64,000 bases of DNA, from assembly GCF_002878395.1 (NCBI RefSeq), contig NC_061111.1, forward strand, positions 21,205,908 through 21,269,907, written 5' to 3'. A program made the translations under genes and the position numbers. The notes beneath the pieces were generated by a model, which was not told the origin of the DNA, did not search any database, and worked only from the letters and a program-made list of their open reading frames with translations. This document shows, in pieces, positions 36,736 through 48,589 of this stretch (position 1 is the stretch's first letter; each line of letters starts with the position of its first letter). This DNA comes from Capsicum annuum. Taxonomy: Eukaryota; Streptophyta; Magnoliopsida; Solanales; Solanaceae.

Positions 36736-37079
36736 ACATTCATCCTCGAATGAGACTGACTGGAAGGGGAAGAAAAGACAACTGAACATACTGAACATGA
36801 ATAGCTGGAACATGATTTCATGACTGACAAGCTGAATATATAATACTGAACATGCATATCTGATGCATGTGTAACTGATTTATGAATGCATAACTGAGTG
36901 TTCTGATGAACTATGTTTCTCATAATGAGAATGCATGTCTGATGCATAATTATATAACTAAGCTAATGCATAAATGAATATGCAATGGTACTTGATACCA
37001 AGTTTATAATGGGAACATGAGCATGAAACTGAATACCAAGTTTGTGATGAACATTGAACATGGAACTGAGTAAGCTTAA

Positions 37080-40000
37080 GGAGAACTATTACCTTGAGCT
37101 TGATTTAAGTTGGTAGGAGAAGAGGTGAGGATACTTGGTATGCATGTCTGCCTCTGCTTTCCAAGTAGCTTCCTTGACGGACTGATTTTGCCAATGAACC
37201 TTAACTAGAGGGACTTTTTTGTTCCTCAATCTACGAGTCTGATAGTCTAAGAATTTGACTGAAATCTCTTCATAGGAGAGAGTGTTCTAAACATCAATGA
37301 TCTGAATAGGGACTACAACTGATGGGTCACCTATGCACTGCTTGAGCAAGGAGACATGAAAGACTGGATGAATTGAGGTTAGTTCTAAAGGCAATTCAAG
37401 ATCATAGGATACCTTGCCAAAGCAACTCAGAATCTTGAAGGGACCAACATATCGGGAACTGAGCTTTTCTTCTTGCCGAATCTCTTCACTCCCTTCATGG
37501 GAGAGATCTTTAGGTAGACATGATCACTAATCTCAAACTCGAGATCTTTTCTATGAACATCTGTATAAGACTTCTATTGGCTCTGAGCAACTCAAAGTCT
37601 TTGTCTAATCAATTGGACTTTTTCTAAGGCGTCGAATACTAAGTCAGGACCTATGACTGAGGCCTCACTAACTTCGAACCAACCAATTGAATATCTACAT
37701 CTCCTATCGTAGAGAGCTTCTAATGGAGACATTTGAATATTGGAATGATGACTGCTATTGTATGCAAACTCAATCAAAGGTAAGTGGTCATCCCAAATTC
37801 CCTTGAAATAGATTTCACAAGCCCTTATTATATCTTTTAACGTTTGAATGGTCCTTTCTGCTTGACCATCTGTCTGAGGATGAAAGGCTGTACTAAGATG
37901 AACTTGGGTACCAAGATCCTTTTGGAATACTTTCCAAAAATGAGAGATGAACTAGGTACCTCTATCTGAGATAATGGACAATGAAATATCGTGAAATCTG
38001 ACCAACTCTTTGATGTAGAGTTTGACGTAATCCTCGGCTGAATAAAAGGTATGAACTGGAAGAAAATGAGTTGATTTGGTCATTCTGTCTATAATGACCC
38101 ATACTGAATCATGTTGATGATGAGTTCGAGGCAAAACCATCACGAAGTCCATGTTCACAACTTCCCACTTCCAAGTAGGAATACTAAACTCCTACATGGA
38201 CCCACTAGGATTCTGATGCTCTATCTTAACCTGCTGATATGTAGAGCACTTAGCCATAAACTCTGCAACATCTTTCTTCATCCCACTCTACCAATAGATT
38301 TTCCGCAAGTCGCGGTATATCTTTATGGCTACTGGCTGAATAGAGTAGCGCGCACCATGCGCTTCTGCAAGAATTTTCTGCCTTAAGTTATCTACACCTG
38401 GAACATAGAGACAACCTTAACAACGAAGGACACTATCTACCCCTTGGGAGAAAACCTCTACTTTCTGATCCTGGACTAACACTTTCAACTCGACAAGGCT
38501 GGGATCTCTATCTTGCTTTTCTTTTACCTTCGAAACTAGAGATGATTCTGAACTACTCTGAACCCATATATCACCCTCATCTGTATCGACTAAGCGAACG
38601 GCTAGTCTAGTAAACTGATGTACTTTCTGAGCTAACTTCTTCTTACTGTCATTCACAAGAGCAACACTATCCATAGACAGTCTACTGAGAGCGTCAACCA
38701 CTATATTGGCCTTTCCCAGATGATAGAGGACACTCATGTCATAATCTTTCAAGATCTCTAACTACCTTCTCTGACAAAGATTGAGATCTTTTTGAGAAAA
38801 GACATACTGAAGACTCTTATGATCTGTGAAGACATCTGAGGTGATTCGAGTCTTCAACTCCTAAAAACTCTTCTCGTAAGGATCTAACCACTAAAACTTG
38901 ACTTTCTTCTGAGTCAATTTAGACGTAGGGGATGCAATAGAAGAAAATCCCTCAATAAACCGTCTATAATATCCAGTCAAACCCAAGAAACTTCTAATAT
39001 TTGATGGAGAGATAGGGTGAGGCCAGTTTCTTACTACTTCAGTCTTTTGAGAATCTACTCTAATGCCATTACCCGAAATGACATGACCAAGGAATGCTAC
39101 TGGCCTTATCCAAAATTTGCACTTACTGAATTTGACAAACAACTGATGATTTCTGAGAGTTTGAAGTACTTGTTCTGAGATGGTCTGCATGATCGTGCTC
39201 ACTGCAAGAATAGACTAGGATATCATCTATGAAGACTATAACGAACATGTTTAAGTACTGCTTGAACACACGGTTCATCAAGTCCATGAAAATTGCTGGG
39301 GCATTGGTAAGACCAAATGACAAAACTAAGAATTCAAAGTGACCATACAGAGTATGGAAAACTAATTTTGGGATGTTACATTCTCTAACTCTGAGCTGAT
39401 GATAGCCGGATCTGAGGTCTATCTTAGAAAAATAGCTGGCACCCTAAAATTGGTCAACCAAGTCATTGATTCTGGGAAGAGGATACTTGTTCTTGATTGT
39501 GACTTTATTAAGTTGACGGTAGTCTATACATATTCTGAGAGAACTGTCTTTCTTACGCATGAATAATATTAGAGCGCCCCACGAAGAAATGCTGGGCCTG
39601 ATGAATCCCTTATCTAGGAGATTCTTTAACTGTTCTTTCAGTTCTCTGAGTTCTGTTGGTGCCATTTTGTATGGCGGAATAGATATAGGTTGAGTATCTG
39701 GAAAAATATCAATGCCAAAGTCTATTTCCCTTTCTAGAGAAAAACCTGGAAGATCTTTCGGAAAGATATCTGAATATTCACCTACAACTGGAATTGATTC
39801 AAGGCTGGGAGTTTCGAAACTAGTGTCCTTAACTCAAACAAGATGATAGACACATCCTTTAGATAGCATTTTCCATGCCCGAAGGTAGGAAACAAGCTGA
39901 CCTCTGAATGCTGAAGTACTACCCTTCCACTCAAGGACGAGTTCATTTGGAAACTGAAATTGGACTATTCTGTTTCTGCAGTCGATTGTGGCATAGCAGG

Positions 40001-40080
40001 AATGAAGCCAATCCATACTGAGAATGACATCAAAATCAGTCATCTCTAATTCAACTAAGTCTGCTGAAGTGACTTTCTAA
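37080..40080 (-). pseudogene. Element C pol remnant with RNase H deletion
   Basis: Protease-distal GMDWL-like region (39834-40043, here SMDWL), RT (39123-39665) with FIDDILVYS intact, truncated RNase H, integrase core (37592-38158) with MDFVMVLP and ISDRGT, and chromodomain (about 37125-37240) with KVHWQNQSVKEATW. Frames change near 39200 and 39830. Relative to element A about 230 bp is missing at 38838: TRITS runs straight into DVFTDHKSL, removing the first RNase H Asp. Incapable of normal replication. Confidence 0.85.
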
Positions 40081-40281
40081 AATATCATAACCGGGCAGTT
40101 CCTGTATACCTACTGGGCTATGGTGGTTTTACCTACTGGGGTAGAGACTGAAAAGGGCTTTGCTAGGATTTTAGGACTGATTTCAAAATTTCCTGCTATA
40201 TAGGGAGTACAAAATACAAAGAAGCTCCTAGATCTAGCAAAGCGTAAACATGCATATGAAAGATCTGTAACGTACTAGTAA

Positions 40282-41451
40282 CTACATCAAGAGAATTTTC
40301 CTGATCTTATCAGGACTGAAGAGAATAAAGACTATTTGGGCGTTGCCCACTAGTAGCACTGGTGGTGGCACCCTGCTCATTCGAGTGACCGGACTGGGTT
40401 GAGGAGTAGAGATGACTCTGACAAACTGACTGAGGGCAGTCTTTGACTCTATGGCCTGGCTTGCCACAACCAAAACAGACATTGCTACCAGCTCTGCAAG
40501 TACCCTTGTGTTTTTTACCACAAGTCTGACAAAGGGGATTAGTTCGGGCATTGCTAACACTGCCCTAAGACCTAGAGCTTAGCGCTCTATCTCTATTACC
40601 CTCCCTAAACTTAGGAACTAGTGCAATGGATGAAGAAGGGGCTAAAACTGATGACTTAGGATGAAACTGGGAACGGTTTCCTCCTTCTGATTTAGGCTGA
40701 GCGAAGTTGAAACTACTTGTCTTTGCTCTCTTATTCTGCTTCTCTCTCTACTTAATCTTGTGCTCCTCTATCTGCTGAGCATGAGTTATAATCCTGGCTA
40801 AAGTTATGTCACTGTTTAGCATGGCAGATCTGTACTCATTTACCACGCTATCATTCACCCCTGAAATGAACTTACTCATTTTGTCCCTGCTACCTACAAC
40901 CACATGAGGGGCATATCTGGCTAATTGAGTAAACTTAAGAGAATACTCTTTCACCGTCATATTGCCCTGCCTGATCTTGATGAATTCTAGCACCTTAGCC
41001 TCTCTAAGCTCTTGGGGAAAAAATTTGTCTAAGAATGCAGTGACAAACTCCTCCCACTCTATAGGACCTGCATCATCATACCTCTCTGATTTCCACTGTT
41101 TGAACCAAGTATGAGCCACATCCTGCAACTGATATGCAGCTAGCTCAACACTCTCAACAGTAGTCACCCCCATGATGTCTGTCACCTTCTGAACATGTTC
41201 AATGAATTTTTGATGGTCCTCATCTACCTTAGACCCGAGAAAGGATGGAGGATTCATTCGGGTGAAGTCCCAAATCCTATATACGGCTGAATTGGACACT
41301 GGGTTGGGGATTGCTGGACGTTCATTTTGAGCAGCAACTGACTGAGCAAGAGTAGTGAATGCGGCCCTGAACTCCGTATGAGAAACATGATCGCCCAAAG
41401 GATCTTTGGGTGAGGGGCTAGATGATTTCCATTTCTTCTTTTAGGAGGCAT
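40282..41451 (-). pseudogene. Element C gag remnant
   Basis: Starts MPPKRRNG (41451), followed after a frameshift near 41390 by a 216-codon capsid ORF (40748-41398) with FLDKFFPQELREAKV and MTVKEYSLKFTQLARYAP. The zinc knuckle CFGCGKPGHRVKDC (about 40434-40480) keeps all four ligands, unlike element A. A stop separates capsid from knuckle near 40745. Confidence 0.85.
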
Positions 41452-41657
41452 GTTCTGTATAAGAAAGGGAGAAACAGATTAGACTGAGAGATTGACTTGA
41501 GATTATGCTTACTGGCATGACATAAATACTGAAAGAGGGTAAACTGTTCCTAAAATATCTTATAGCCTCCTATACATAAATGTGGTGCGCAACACACCCA
41601 TGTACAAGACTATACTAGATGCGACTTTCAAACTTCTTAGGACTCTATTGAACCTTA

Positions 41658-41670
41658 GGCTCTGATACAA
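41658..41670 (-). promoter_or_regulatory. Primer-binding site of element C
   Basis: Minus strand TTGTATCAGAGCC, tRNA-Met type with one mismatch to TGGTATCAGAGCC, four bases from the LTR. Confidence 0.8.
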
Positions 41671-41674
41671 AGTT

Positions 41675-42388
41675 TGTAACGTCCCGAGCCTGGTGCTCGG
41701 AATGCTACATGGTGCCCATGACCCCAAAGGACCACAAGCAAACCCATGACTGATATCTGTACTTGTATACTGCATAAAATATTTTATAATGTGGAAACAT
41801 GAACTGAAAAGCCATAAGGTTCAATACTGAACATGATCTGAATGATATAACATCTGTGTGGGGTAATAGAATACCCAAAACAAAATTAAACATACTGAAG
41901 TCTGAAATATGATAGTCTATAAAGCCTCTAAATGATTGAATTATCTGAGTAAGGAGTCGATGGTACATGTCCTCAATTAGCTTCAACTAATAAACTGATT
42001 AATGAGATAATAGAGAAATAACTATGTCCTTGAAACTGAGTAGGAGCCATCGTGTTGCCCCTTCTTTTGCGACCTGGAACTTTGGTGCAATGCGGAGGAA
42101 ATCTCATCGAGACACTGGAAAAGTACAATTGCCATCTTAGCTTGTGGCGCGGTGTGACACTGACCAATATGGTGCTGTTTTACGACGGGAACTTGAAATA
42201 GTCATAACTTCTTACTCGTTCATCGGATTCAGGCAAATTTTATATCGATGGAAAGATTATTGAATTTCCCACATGACAAAAAGTGAAAATCTTAAAAATT
42301 ACTCATGGAATAATCATCATTCAATTTAGAATCTAATACTAGACGTTCTTGAGATAAAATTAGCTTGGAAAAAGTATGGGGTATTACA
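41675..42388 (-). repeat. Element C 5' LTR, internally deleted (714 bp)
   Basis: Both ends align with the 3' LTR, but about 1.8 kb equivalent to 34573-36378 is absent; the junction is near 42040. U3/R sequences lost here include most of the LTR interior. Confidence 0.85.
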
Positions 42389-43017
42389 TTTTCTCTCTCT
42401 AAAACCTATCTAAACTACGATATTTTCACCCGATTTTACTTCAAATCTGTGGTTGTTTGTGATTTCTATCTTGCTCCTCGACGCAATTTAACTACCCCAG
42501 GTGGTTATTAGTTGTTTAGATTGTTTTACTTTCATGTTAGGGTTTTTGCCTTGAACAAATTCTAAGCTCGTATTTTTTGATTTTTCTAGATTAAGCATGG
42601 ATTTTATGTATGTGGCATTGAGGTTTCACCATGGAGGCAAATTATAATAAAAATCCCATATTAAGTATCATGGAAGTATTGATACCGACTGTTTGGACGT
42701 TGATGTAGATTAACTTTCTTACTTTGAAATTGTTGGTTACCTGAAGAAAATTGGGTATAATGTTTCATCATGTATTATTTATATCAGACCTTCAAAAAAT
42801 ATTATTAATAGTGACATGCGATAGGAATATTTTGGGTATCATACCCCGTCTTAAAAATGGAGATGTTGTTGAGTTATATATGACCCCCATGTGGCTTTTC
42901 CTACTACTTTTGATAACGAGTTAGGTAAGACTTAGGAGACTATGATAATTTAGGGTTTGAAGAGGGCTTTATAGAAGCTGCAGCACTTCATGACCTACTG
43001 TTAGTAAAAACTTGAAT

Positions 43018-43440
43018 GGTGGTTGTACTGTAGCTAGGGGTGAAGACCTAGGTACTTCTGGGGACTTAGGTGATGGTAGTGTTGCTGCTAGGGGTGAGAA
43101 CTTAGGTGGTGGTGGTAGTGATTTTTTTTGCTACTGGTGGGGACTTGGGTGATGTTGGTGTTCCTGCTAGGGATGAGGACTTAGGTAGTGTTGGTGTTTC
43201 TACAATTGGTGGGGACTTGGGTGATGGTGGTGTTGCTGCTAGGGGTGAGAACTTAGGTGGTTGTGGTAATGGTTTATCTACTACTGGTGGGGACTTGGGT
43301 GATGATGGTGTTGCTGCTAGGGGTGAGGACTTATGTGATTGTGGTGGTTGTGCTAGAAGTGATGATTTGGGTTGTGTTAATGGTGTTTCTACTACTGGTG
43401 AGGACTTGAGTGTTGTTTCTGCTAGTATTGAGTAGAATTT
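43018..43440. repeat. Imperfect GGT-rich minisatellite inside MULE transposase
   Basis: Repeated phrases GGTGGGGACTTGGGTGATG and GTTGCTGCTAGGGGTGAG alternate about seven times. In the coding strand it gives GDLGDDGVAARGEDL-like peptides. The antisense Pro/Ser-rich ORF is a by-product. Confidence 0.85.
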
Positions 43441-45599
43441 AGGTGACATTGCTTTTGTTACTGCAGCAGATGTCCCAATCATCCTATCAGATTGGGAAAG
43501 TGAAACTGATATTAGTGAAAAATCAAATTATTATGATTTCTTTGATGAAAGTGAAGATGATGAGTATGGTAGTGAGTTCATAAGGAGGTAAGGATTCTGA
43601 GGGAATAAAAATGGGCTGCCAAAAAAAGAGGTCTGATGATACAGAAAAGATAAAAAAAGAGCCTAGAATAAAAGGTGTTAGTTTAGTTAAAAAGAGAGTT
43701 GATGTAGGATATGATGAGGTTGTACCAAGAAAAAAATAGTCTAGAGGTTAAGATAGCTGGAAATGAGCCACATATTGATTCAGATGAAGAGGTTAGTTTT
43801 GAAATAGATTCTGATGAGGAAATTTATGGAGATGTTGAGGTTGAACAACCTGCTAGAAGGAAAGGAAAAGCAAGAAGAGCAAAAAGAAATCATAAGAAGA
43901 TTTTGTTTGATCTTACTTGTAAATTAATAGTTTGGGAGTTTAGGCTTTGTTTTGTAAATGTTGAAGAGTTTAGAAAAGCTCTCACTAGATATGATGTTCA
44001 AGAACATGTAGAGCTAGATAAGTTTGTGAATGAATCAAAAAAGGTGAGAGTAAAGTGTATAGATGGTTGTTGTTTGCAAGCACTGATTCTAGGACTACAA
44101 ATATTCAAGTTAAGAAGTACATTTCAGTGCACAAGTGTAATACCACAACAAAGAAAAAACTGGTGAATTCTAAGTACTTCGCTGAGAGGTACAGGGACAG
44201 AATCACTTCAAAACCTGAAATTACAGTTTATCAGTTTCAACAATTAGTAAAAACTGATTTGGAGGTGTATATAGGAAGGACTATAGCAAGAAAAGCTAGA
44301 AACATTGTCTTATAACAAATTATGGGTGACCATGTAGAGGAGTTCAACATAATTTTGGATTATAGGGATGAGCTCTTAAAGACCAATCCAGGTAGAACAT
44401 GTATAGTGAGGCTTAGTGAAGAAACTTTTGAAGGTGGGAGAAAATAGTTTCAATCATTTTACATATGTTTTGATGCTTTGAAGAAAATATTCAAAGTTGG
44501 TGCTCGAAGATGTATTGGGTTTGATGGTTATTTTTTGAAACGTGGTTGTATGGGTCAATTACTTATGGCTGTTTATAAGGATGAGAATAACCAGATGCTA
44601 CCACTAGCCTGGGCAGTGGTTGAAGTTGAAAACAAATTCACTTAGAGATGGTTTGTTAGACTTGTGAAGAATGATCTTGAGTTGGGAGATGGGATTGAAG
44701 TGACTACTATTACTAATATGCAGAAGGTAACCTCATCTATTTTCTCTTATTTATTTTCTATTTTTAAAAATATTTTATACTCATGTCAACTAATATATTT
44801 TATTTTGTTCAAGGGTCTTGATAGTGCAATTTCAGATTTACTACCAAATGCAGAACAAAGAATGTGTGCTAGACACGTTCTAGCCAACTGGTCTAAAGAT
44901 TAGAGAGGTATTGAAAGAAGAAATTGTTTTTAGAAGTGTGCCAATTCCACATATGAGAAAGAATTGAGAAGAAATTTGGATCATATGGAGATGTTAGGTC
45001 ATAAAATTAGTGAAGATCTTCTGTGGTACAACATAGAAAAGTGGTCTAAGGTTTACTTCAAATATCTTAGCTGTTGTGATAATGTTGACAACAACATGGC
45101 TGAAAGCTTTAACTCATGAATATTGGGGGCAAGATACAAGACTATAATATCAATGCTTAAGGAAATAAGGGTCAAGGTAATGAGAAGAATAGGACAATTA
45201 AGGCAGTTTTCTTAAACATGGATGACTAATATTTCTCCAATGGCACTAAAAGTGTTGCAAGATAATACATCAAAATCAATGAAGTATAATCTTGAGTGGA
45301 ATGGTGAATTTGGTTTTGAGGTTAAGGATACATGGAGAAATACTTTTATAGTGAATTTGAGGGATAATACTTGTACATGTAGGTCTTGAATGTTCAAAGG
45401 TACTCCTTGTTGTCATGTCATTGCTGCACTACACTTTAGAAGACTAGAACCCATTAACTATGTTGTACATTGGTATACTAAGGAAACTTACAAACTTACT
45501 AAGGTAACATTTGACTTGTAATTTACTAGTATTTTAATTCTCTTTTATTTTTTTCATTTTTTCTCTCTTTTTTTCTTTTATGTTCTAGGCTGCAATAGC

Positions 45600-46010
45600 T
45601 GCTGATACTGGTACCACTGGCAGAGGGAGAGGATCAACTACAACAATTGCAGCAATAACTATTACTGGTAGAGAACGTCAGAAAGAGGATCAGCTACAGC
45701 AGCTACAACAACAACTGCTACTGATACTACTGCAAGAGGGAGAGGATCAGCTGTAGCAACTACAACAACAACTGCTACTAGTACTACTGGTAGAGGAGAG
45801 GATCAGCGGTAGCAACTGATGCTACTATGGGTATTGGTGGAGCTAGTAGAGGTAGATGATTTAATGCTGCAGTTGTTGGTGGAGCTGGTAGAGGCAGAGG
45901 AGTTAATGCTACAGTTGTTAGTGGAGCTGGTAGAGGTAGAGGAGTTAATGCTACTGTTGTTGGTAGTGCTGGTACAACAAGAGGAGTTGGTGGTGTTGCT
46001 ACTTCTAGTT
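45600..46010. repeat. Trinucleotide-rich tandem repeats encoding the transposase tail
   Basis: Repeats of the type CTACTGGTAGAGGAAGAGGA with GGTGGAGCTGGTAGAGG produce an Arg-Gly-rich tail, a common end of MULE transposases. Low complexity generates spurious ORFs on both strands. Confidence 0.75.
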
Positions 46011-46540
46011 ATAGTGTCACTGGTGCTAGCAAAAGTGGAAGGGAACCTTATAAAAGACCTAGGATAGTTGGAATGGGGTTGCTTCAAACAGAGAGTGATT
46101 TTAGAATCCTCAATGCAAGTTAAAATCTCTTGATTATATTTGTCTAGTTTAAAGTCTACCTTTTTCATGTCTTAAGTTAAATTTGTTCTCTTCTATTTTT
46201 GTCAGCCTGGAATGCCTATGAACTCCTCCATAGTGACTGGACATCTTGTACATCACAAACCAACATCAGGTGTGAAATAAAAAGGAAAGAAAGTTATGAT
46301 ACAACAAGGACTTAAAGACATAAGAGCACAAAAAAGAATGAGGACAAGGTCAAATATTGCTGAACTGAATCATCTAAGCCAAACAAGTTCAACAACTTTT
46401 CAGTAAAAGACTGATTATGTTTTCTCTTTGCGTATTGATGTTGTGTAATGAAATAGTAGTGATTTTAACTTAGCTAGTATTGTAGACTTAACTAAACAGT
46501 TGTGACTGCACTAATTTGACATGTTTTGAACAGTAGTGAT

Positions 46541-46785
46541 GCAGTAGTGACTGCATTTTAGTTAATATTTCTATTAAAAAATCAGCAGTAGTGACTGCAT
46601 TTTAGTTAATATTTCTGTTAAAAAATCAGCAGTTGTGACTGCATTTTTGGTTAATATTCTTGTTGAAATATCAGCAATTATAACTGCATTTGTGGCTAAT
46701 GTTTCTGTTGAAATATGAGCAACTATGACTGCATTTTTGGCTAATGTTTCTATTGAAATATCAGCAGTTGTGACTACATTTCTGT
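46541..46785. repeat. Minisatellite, about six units of 44-45 bp
   Basis: Copies of GCAGTAGTGACTGCATTTTA begin at 46541, 46585, 46629, 46674, 46719 and 46764. Located 3' of the transposase stop. Confidence 0.9.
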
Positions 46786-47142
46786 TGTGTTTGTGCCTGC
46801 AGTATTTTCACATTTGCAACTTCAAATTGCAATTTGTTGCTGCACATATTTTTTGGCTACAAAATATTCCAAATGTAATCAATTTAACAAGAGATACTCA
46901 AACAAAACACAAAAAAAGTTGAAGTTGCACCATTACAAAAGATACTCAAACAAACATGATTCAAATTAAATGCAATATTTCTCTTCTTCATATATATAAG
47001 AGAATCCAAATACAAAAGAAGTTGTACTACTCAAGATAATAATTTGCAACACATCATCTAACAACAACAACCTAGTGCTAAGGAAACCTCATTGAACTTT
47101 TTTCCATAGAGAACATCCCAACCAAATAGCTTAAAGCTGTTA

Positions 47143-47748
47143 CTAATATACAACAAAAAAACACAACAACGAAGTGAGTATTGTCTCTATCCTCCCTTCA
47201 ACTATTCGTCTCCATTTCTTCTCTTTCTCCTTGATATTCCAATTATCTACTTCCAACTTCTCCAATTTCATATTAATCTCATTATCATCGTGTTTGGATT
47301 TTTTAGGCTTGTCAACTTCTTGTGAACCTTCCTCAACTGATTTGTTCAATCCAATTAATTTCTCAACTTCATTGAAATGACAAGATTCAACTATATTTTC
47401 AAGCTCGCCTAGTTTCTCTATTAGTTTAGGAATCATATATTAGGACCTCGGATCAATGTCTTCTGTATCCCTCCAGCACCAAAAGTCGCAAGATCTTTGA
47501 CCCTTCAATGGTGACAAATAAAGAATGAATTAATCTCATTTCTCTTAATCAATTCTATCGAAATAATAAGAGAAAATGGAAAATTTGATATTTACCCCAT
47601 AATAAGGACATGCCCAATATTTTCTTCTGGAATTTCTTGAATTCTAAGATGTCTTCAAATGCAATAAAATTCTGTGATTACAATGAACTTGCTTTAAAGC
47701 AGAATCATTTTCTTCCATACATAGTTTACTCAAGTTAATTGACTTCAT
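47143..47748 (-). pseudogene. GRF-type zinc finger ORF carried by the MULE
   Basis: Convergent with the transposase. Reading from ATG at 47748: CNHRILLHLKTS, a stop where GRF fingers have Trp, NSRRKYWACPYYG, an intron (about 47508-47596), then GQRSCDFWCWRD. This is the C-x-R-x4-GRxFYxCP...C-x-FF-W layout of the GRF zinc finger, a single-strand nucleic-acid-binding fold. The C-terminal 97 codons (47143-47436) are Lys/Glu-rich, likely coiled coil. Stops near 47660 and 47438. Short GRF proteins of this build are abundant in plants and often repeat-associated (from memory). Role in transposition unknown. Confidence 0.65.
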
Positions 47749-48325
47749 TATTGTGTGCTACAAGAAATTCACTTCACCAAATAAGCTAAAATTCAGAAAC
47801 AAAATTAAAGTAGAAAAAAGGAGAGTAATTCATAATAAAACAATAAACAAACTCATGACTAAGATAATACCTTAATACAAAAAGAAGACGAAGCTAAAAT
47901 CAATTCGAATTCATTTGCATTTTCCAGCAGATTCTTAGTAAAATCAATTCAACTTTATATTTTTTAGTCTCAAATCAATTCAACTTTATACAAATAAAGA
48001 GAAAACAATTTCAGTTTTTGCATCAATTTCATGAATTGAACAAATTTTGGATTGAAGATGAAGAACAAGGAGGATAAATTAGTTTTTTTGAAAGAATAAA
48101 ATCGTATATAACCGTTAGGGGATCCAAACGGGTATTTAAAAGAAATTAAATAGACAAAAAATGTGTTTTAACGCGCCCAACGATGCTTGTTTACATTCGA
48201 CCAGTTAAGGGGGCATTTTAATACACTTTTAAAGATGTTAATGGGGGTAAATAAACGGAAGTTAAGTTTAAGTGCTAAAGTAAGTTGAGCAGACAAGTTC
48301 GGGGGGAGGGGACATGTCTTCACTC

Positions 48326-48589
48326 ATTTTTTTTATACAAACTAAATATATCACGTAAAATGAAATAGAGGAAGTAACAAGATAGTGTTGCCTAAGATGT
48401 GGCATAACCAAGACATCTCAATTAATTTTTGTAGCTAACACAAAGAAATATACATCACAAAAAAATATCAAACTAACAATATAATTAGGGGATAGATTCT
48501 TCACAACATTACATTAGACTGACAGATTTTTAAGTCAACAAAGTTCTTGCATTTGATAGCAAAATTTACTCACACTACCGGGTAGTTTT
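48326..48589. other. Interior of outer foldback element
   Basis: AT-rich DNA between the MULE right end and the right arm of the outer foldback element. No ORF. Confidence 0.6.

Larger units (their letters stand above)
34212..42388 (-). mobile_element. Element C: Ty3/Gypsy Tekay-type retrotransposon nested in the MULE
   Basis: Minus strand: 5' LTR 41675-42388 (internally deleted), PBS, gag, PR, RT, a shortened RNase H, integrase, chromodomain, PPT, 3' LTR 34212-36718. LTR ends are TGTAAT/TGTAAC...ATTACA. Flanks TTTTT and TTTTC are compatible with a 5-bp duplication with one change. Internal proteins resemble element A, but the LTRs differ, so it is a sister family. Confidence 0.9.
42631..46405 (+). 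pseudogene. mudrA-type MULE transposase remnant
   Basis: Likely start at 42631. An N-terminal domain (FEIVGYLKKIGYN near 42720) is followed by an acidic stretch (SDEEVSFEIDSDEEI), the transposase core (GFDGYFLKRGCMGQLLMAV near 44520; AISDLLPNAEQRMCARHV near 44830; NNMAESFNS near 45095) and a SWIM zinc finger (CTC...CCHV near 45375-45420), then a Gly/Thr/Arg-rich tail ending at 46403-46405. Introns 44727-44813 and 45504-45588. Many stops (for example 44173, 44312, 44645, 44902, 45118, 45388). The position of the second catalytic Asp reads TNMQKGL where SDRQKGL is usual. The first Asp and the Glu are kept. Confidence 0.85.
33948..48325 (+). mobile_element. Mutator-like element (MULE), itself split by Ty3/Gypsy element C
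   Basis: Terminal inverted repeats of about 130 bp: left 33948-34080 starts GAGTGCAGA, right 48190-48325 ends CACTC; shared inner block AACTTACTTTAGCACTTAAAC type. The flanking TATTTTTTT and ATTTTTTTT are consistent with a 9-bp target duplication in a T run. Inside: transposase remnant (42631-46405, plus), minisatellite, and a GRF zinc-finger ORF on the other strand. Element C occupies 34212-42388, so original MULE length was about 6.2 kb. Confidence 0.85.

Noticed and set aside
43102..43482. Pro/Ser-rich antisense ORF
   Set aside because: Shadow of the GGT-rich minisatellite in the MULE transposase.
45803..46168. Ser/Thr/Asn-rich antisense ORF and Leu/Val-rich sense ORF
   Set aside because: Frame shadows of the Gly/Arg tail repeats of the transposase.
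46541..46785. Regular 44-45 bp repeats as a CRISPR array
   Set aside because: Units are contiguous and degenerate without distinct spacers, inside a plant transposon.
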